From contig JAQSDU010000011.1 of assembly GCA_029946065.1 (NCBI GenBank), positions 62,001 to 126,000 on the forward strand: a stretch of 64,000 nucleotides of DNA, given 5' to 3'. Below the pieces are notes generated by a model. That model was given only the letters and a program-made list of their open reading frames with translations, made no database searches and was not told the origin of the DNA. Position 1 is the stretch's first letter, and the number at the start of each line of letters is the position of its first letter. Position numbers and translations under genes: made by a program. Shown in pieces: positions 60,821 to 64,000 of the stretch. This DNA comes from Flavobacterium sp. GTDB taxonomy: Bacteria; Bacteroidota; Bacteroidia; Flavobacteriales; Flavobacteriaceae.

Positions 60821-63292
60821 ATGAAGTCAAGATTCTTTATTCCACTACTAACCCTTTTAACAATTTTGTGCACCGGAAATGCACTTGCGCAACAAAATGC
60901 AATAATAAAAGGTAAGATCACAATAATAGATAATACTACCGCCGATAATGTTTCAGTATTCCTGAAAGGCACACAAATCGGAACTACGACAGACGATTAC
61001 GGCAATTATGAAATTAAGAACATCAAACCGGGTAGTTATGTACTTCGTGTTTCTGCCGTAGGACATTCGGCTAAAGAGAAAAATATTTCCTTGAAATCAG
61101 GAGACGAAATTGTAGAGAATTTTACCATCAGTAACAGTTCTGAACAATTAAATGAAGTGACCATTGAAAGTGCAAAAACCAATGCTTTTGCCAGAAAAGA
61201 AAGTGCACAAGTTTCTAAAATGTCCTTAAATAACCTTGAAAATCCACAAGTTTACAATACAATTTCGGCAGAATTATTAAAAGAGCAAGTCAACACCAAT
61301 ATTGACGATGCATTAAAAAATGCACCAGGATTGACACAACTTTGGGCTTCAACGGGTCGTGGTGGCGATGGTGCTGGTTATTTCTCTTTAAGAGGATTTG
61401 CTGTTCAGCCAACGATGATCAACGGATTACCGGGATTAACAAATGGTAGCCTCGATCCACAGAATATTGAGCGCATTGAAGTTATCAAAGGTCCATCGGG
61501 AACTTTATTCGGCAGCAGCCTGATTTCTTACGGTGGTTTGATAAACGTCACGACCAAAAAACCTTATGAAACATTTGGTGGCGATATTTCCTACACTAGC
61601 GGAAGCTATGGATTAAACCGTGTTACAGCCGATATCAATACACCTTTAAACAAAGAAAAAGGCATCAATTTTAGAATAAATGCTGCCTATCATACCGAAG
61701 ACAGTTTTCAGGATGCGGGTTTTAAGAGATCCTTTTTTGTTGCACCTTCACTTTCATATCGCGTGAGTGATAAATTGTCATTTGTTGTCAATACAGAAAT
61801 CATGAGTGCTGAACAAACCAATCCTACCATGTTGTTTTTTGATAGAAATGCACCGTTAAGGGTCACAGATATTGATGCGTTTGGTTATAACAACAAACGT
61901 TCTTACACTAGTAATCAACTTACTTTAGCGACACCATCATTCAATTTGCAAGGACAAATGTTCTATAAATTGTCTGATAAATGGACATCGCAAACCGTTT
62001 TGTCCAGAAGTGCTTCAAGAACAGAAGGTTATTATTCTTATTTGTATGAATCTACACAATATTATCCTGCAATTACTCAAGGTGTCGTCTTGGGACGTTA
62101 TTTCAACTATCAGAATTCATCAACTTTGACAACTGATATCCAGCAAAATTTTAATGGCGATTTTAATATCGGGAAATTCAGGAATCGTATTGTAGCCGGA
62201 TTGGATTATTTTAATCGCAATACAACGGACAACGGTACCGGATATGTTGGAAACGGTGCTATTTACATCGGGAATGCCGATTTGCAAACCGTGAATGAAA
62301 ATGTTTTCTTCATAACAAATCCTGCAGATTATGTGCTTGATGGTGATAGCGGAAACCTTACAAAATCTGGTTCAGACGCACTTTTAGTAAGTGCACCAAT
62401 CAGCAATGCTAATACAAAACAAGCGGTTTTTAGTGCTTATGTTTCGGATGTGATCAACTTCACGCCTGCCCTTTCTGTAATGCTGAGTCTTCGTGCCGAT
62501 CGTTTTATGAATTATGGTGATGTTACCGACAATATAGAAGAAGGTCAGACGACTTTTTCTCCGAAATTCGGATTGGTTTACCAGCCAATTTTAGATAAAG
62601 TTTCTCTTTTTGCCAATTATATGGATGGTTTTTCCAATACTGCCGTAACTACAGATGTAAATCTTGATGGTAGCAGAACGCCACGTTCTTTTGGTCCAGA
62701 TCACGCCAAACAGTTTGAAATTGGAACGAAACTCAACCTTATGAAAGACAAATTATATGCTTCTTTGAGCTATTATAATATTGAAGTGAAAGATCAAGTT
62801 TATACGCTATACGGGCCAACGACACAGTTAAGTTTTGACGATGGCGCACAAAAAAATAGAGGTTTCGAAACTGAAATCGTTGCCAATCCAATCAAAGGAT
62901 TGAATATTATTGCAGGTTATAGTTTCAATGATAGTAAATTAATTGCGGGTGATACTGATTTCATTGGGCACAGACCAGAGAGTGCCGGATCAAAGCATTT
63001 GGCAAATCTATGGGCAAGCTATAAATTTGCAGCGGGAACATTAAACGGATTTGGTTTAGGCTTCGGAGGAAATTATGCCAGTGACAATTATATTATGAAC
63101 CGCACCATTGCCGGTAAATTTACGATTCCGTCCTACACAGTGTTGAACGCTTCCATTTTTTATGGCAGTGACGATTACAAAATCACATTAAAAGTTGACA
63201 ACATCGCCAATAGAGAAACTTACGACGGATGGTCAACGGTTCATCCAAGAACGCCAAGAAGTGTACTGGCAAATTTTACCTATAAATTCTAA
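60821..63292 (+). CDS. TonB-dependent siderophore-type receptor
   Basis: An 823-residue outer-membrane receptor. Signal peptide (FFIPLLTLLTILCTGNALA), a carboxypeptidase-regulatory-like beta-sandwich (about 29-110, 'DDYGNYEIKNIKPGSYVLRV'), a plug domain with 'TNIDDALKNAPGLTQLWAST' and 'IERIEVIKGPSGTLFGSSLI', and a 22-strand barrel ending in 'TPRSVLANFTYKF' (C-terminal Phe). It imports an iron chelate with TonB energy. The PepSY gene follows after 1 bp, consistent with reductive iron release. Confidence 0.93.
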   Translation: MKSRFFIPLLTLLTILCTGNALAQQNAIIKGKITIIDNTTADNVSVFLKGTQIGTTTDDYGNYEIKNIKPGSYVLRVSAVGHSAKEKNISLKSGDEIVENFTISNSSEQLNEVTIESAKTNAFARKESAQVSKMSLNNLENPQVYNTISAELLKEQVNTNIDDALKNAPGLTQLWASTGRGGDGAGYFSLRGFAVQPTMINGLPGLTNGSLDPQNIERIEVIKGPSGTLFGSSLISYGGLINVTTKKPYETFGGDISYTSGSYGLNRVTADINTPLNKEKGINFRINAAYHTEDSFQDAGFKRSFFVAPSLSYRVSDKLSFVVNTEIMSAEQTNPTMLFFDRNAPLRVTDIDAFGYNNKRSYTSNQLTLATPSFNLQGQMFYKLSDKWTSQTVLSRSASRTEGYYSYLYESTQYYPAITQGVVLGRYFNYQNSSTLTTDIQQNFNGDFNIGKFRNRIVAGLDYFNRNTTDNGTGYVGNGAIYIGNADLQTVNENVFFITNPADYVLDGDSGNLTKSGSDALLVSAPISNANTKQAVFSAYVSDVINFTPALSVMLSLRADRFMNYGDVTDNIEEGQTTFSPKFGLVYQPILDKVSLFANYMDGFSNTAVTTDVNLDGSRTPRSFGPDHAKQFEIGTKLNLMKDKLYASLSYYNIEVKDQVYTLYGPTTQLSFDDGAQKNRGFETEIVANPIKGLNIIAGYSFNDSKLIAGDTDFIGHRPESAGSKHLANLWASYKFAAGTLNGFGLGFGGNYASDNYIMNRTIAGKFTIPSYTVLNASIFYGSDDYKITLKVDNIANRETYDGWSTVHPRTPRSVLANFTYKF

Positions 63293-63293
63293 T

Positions 63294-64000
63294 ATGTCTT
63301 TTAAAAAGCAAATAAGAAATATTCACAAATGGCTCGGATTAACGTCCGGGCTTATTGTGTTTATTGTGAGTATTACAGGCTGTATCTTTTGTTTTCAGGA
63401 CGAAATTAAAGACATTACACGAGAAGAATCCCGTTTTGTTATAAATGAAAACCAGCCTTACCTTCCTCCTTCTGTTCTCATGGAAAAAGCATCAATTGCC
63501 GTACCTGGAAGCAAGTGTACAACGGTAGTTTATGTAGCACCAAATCGGTCTGCTGTGGTATATACGAACAGTGCTGATGGATATAAATATGTTTTCATCA
63601 ATCCGTACAACGGGAAAGCCTTGTTCATTGAAGACCCTAAAACGGATTTTTTTATCATTGTAGAATACATACACCTTTATCTATTACTTCCAGATTATAT
63701 CGGAAAACATATTGTGGCTGGCGCAACCATCATTTTTATTTTTATGCTGATTACCGGAATTATCCAATGGTGGCCAAAGCGCAAAAGCGATATTAAGAGA
63801 AGTTTTAATGTAAAATGGTCCGCAAAATGGCGCCGTGTGAATTATGACTGGCACAACGTTTCCGGATTTTATATTGCGATCATTGCTTTAATTATTGCTA
63901 TTACCGGACTGGTTTTCGCTTATGATTGGGTTGGTGATGGTATTTATTATAGTGGTAATCTAGGCAAAGGTGATAAGGAATTAGAAACACAAGAACCAAC
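63294..64000 (+). CDS. PepSY-associated TM helix protein, partial
   Basis: The frame is open to the right edge (235 codons visible). 'RNIHKWLGLTSGLIVFIVSI' is the first membrane helix with its conserved His; a periplasmic PepSY-like part follows, then further helices at 'GATIIFIFMLITGII' and 'NYDWHNVSGFYIAII'. Such proteins beside siderophore receptors are thought to be ferric-siderophore reductases that bind haem through paired His. It starts 1 bp after the receptor stop, so it is co-transcribed. The C-terminus is missing. Confidence 0.88.
   Translation, partial: MSFKKQIRNIHKWLGLTSGLIVFIVSITGCIFCFQDEIKDITREESRFVINENQPYLPPSVLMEKASIAVPGSKCTTVVYVAPNRSAVVYTNSADGYKYVFINPYNGKALFIEDPKTDFFIIVEYIHLYLLLPDYIGKHIVAGATIIFIFMLITGIIQWWPKRKSDIKRSFNVKWSAKWRRVNYDWHNVSGFYIAIIALIIAITGLVFAYDWVGDGIYYSGNLGKGDKELETQEP

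Overview
The window comes from an AT-rich genome of the Bacteroidota, almost certainly a Flavobacterium or close relative. The evidence is TAnnTTTG-type -10 boxes, weak ribosome binding sites, many short-lipobox lipoproteins, a type IX secretion sorting domain, the PorX regulator, and small families typical of the phylum (DUF6526, DUF6814, DUF6155, DUF2911). No tRNA, rRNA, CRISPR array, insertion sequence or prophage was seen. About 55 protein genes are supported, including six of 38-76 codons, with rho-independent terminators between many of them.

Layout. 1-558: a small VOC/NmrA-like locus with an operator-like inverted repeat over its promoter. 0.7-5.9 kb: glucan enzymes (GH30, GH16) with a Gfo/Idh oxidoreductase and an SMP-30 lactonase, but no SusCD pair. 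5.9-10.9 kb: small and regulatory genes, namely a NUMOD4/HNH protein, a CI-like regulator lacking its autocleavage serine, a secreted DNase I-fold protein and a lipoprotein archaemetzincin. 11.0-20.3 kb: a nine-gene minus-strand operon for degrading an ortho-substituted aromatic acid. It encodes a CoA ligase, a fused monooxygenase/OYE reductase, a thioesterase, a gentisate-type ring-cleavage bicupin, an FAH hydrolase, a nitrilase-superfamily enzyme and a maleate isomerase. The order of reactions suggests salicylate or anthranilate carbon ends as pyruvate and fumarate. 20.4-24.2 kb: a divergent MHS transporter, a DUF6814 partner and acetyl-CoA synthetase.

24.5-29.9 kb: a tightly overlapped type III polyketide synthase cluster (flavoprotein, methyltransferase, type III PKS, FabZ-like dehydratase, ketosynthase, ACP, PPTase), probably making a methylated, oxidised phenolic lipid or quinone. 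30.1-37.0 kb: a DUF294/CBS signalling protein with a degenerate exonuclease, then an alcohol dehydrogenase, DUF2911 and GapN. 37.2-50.9 kb: two helicases, an MscS channel, a T9SS-exported metalloprotease, FumC, small secreted proteins and CorA. 51.1-54.5 kb: the histidine utilisation genes hutI and hutG around a coiled-coil membrane protein. 54.6-64.0 kb: a DUF885 lipoprotein, PorX, TsaE, an acetyltransferase, an esterase, and a TonB-dependent siderophore-type receptor with a PepSY membrane protein that runs off the end.

The two systems most worth testing are the aromatic operon, where an amide route through maleamate would explain every gene, and the type III PKS cluster. Functions are inferred from motifs read by eye; no searches were run.
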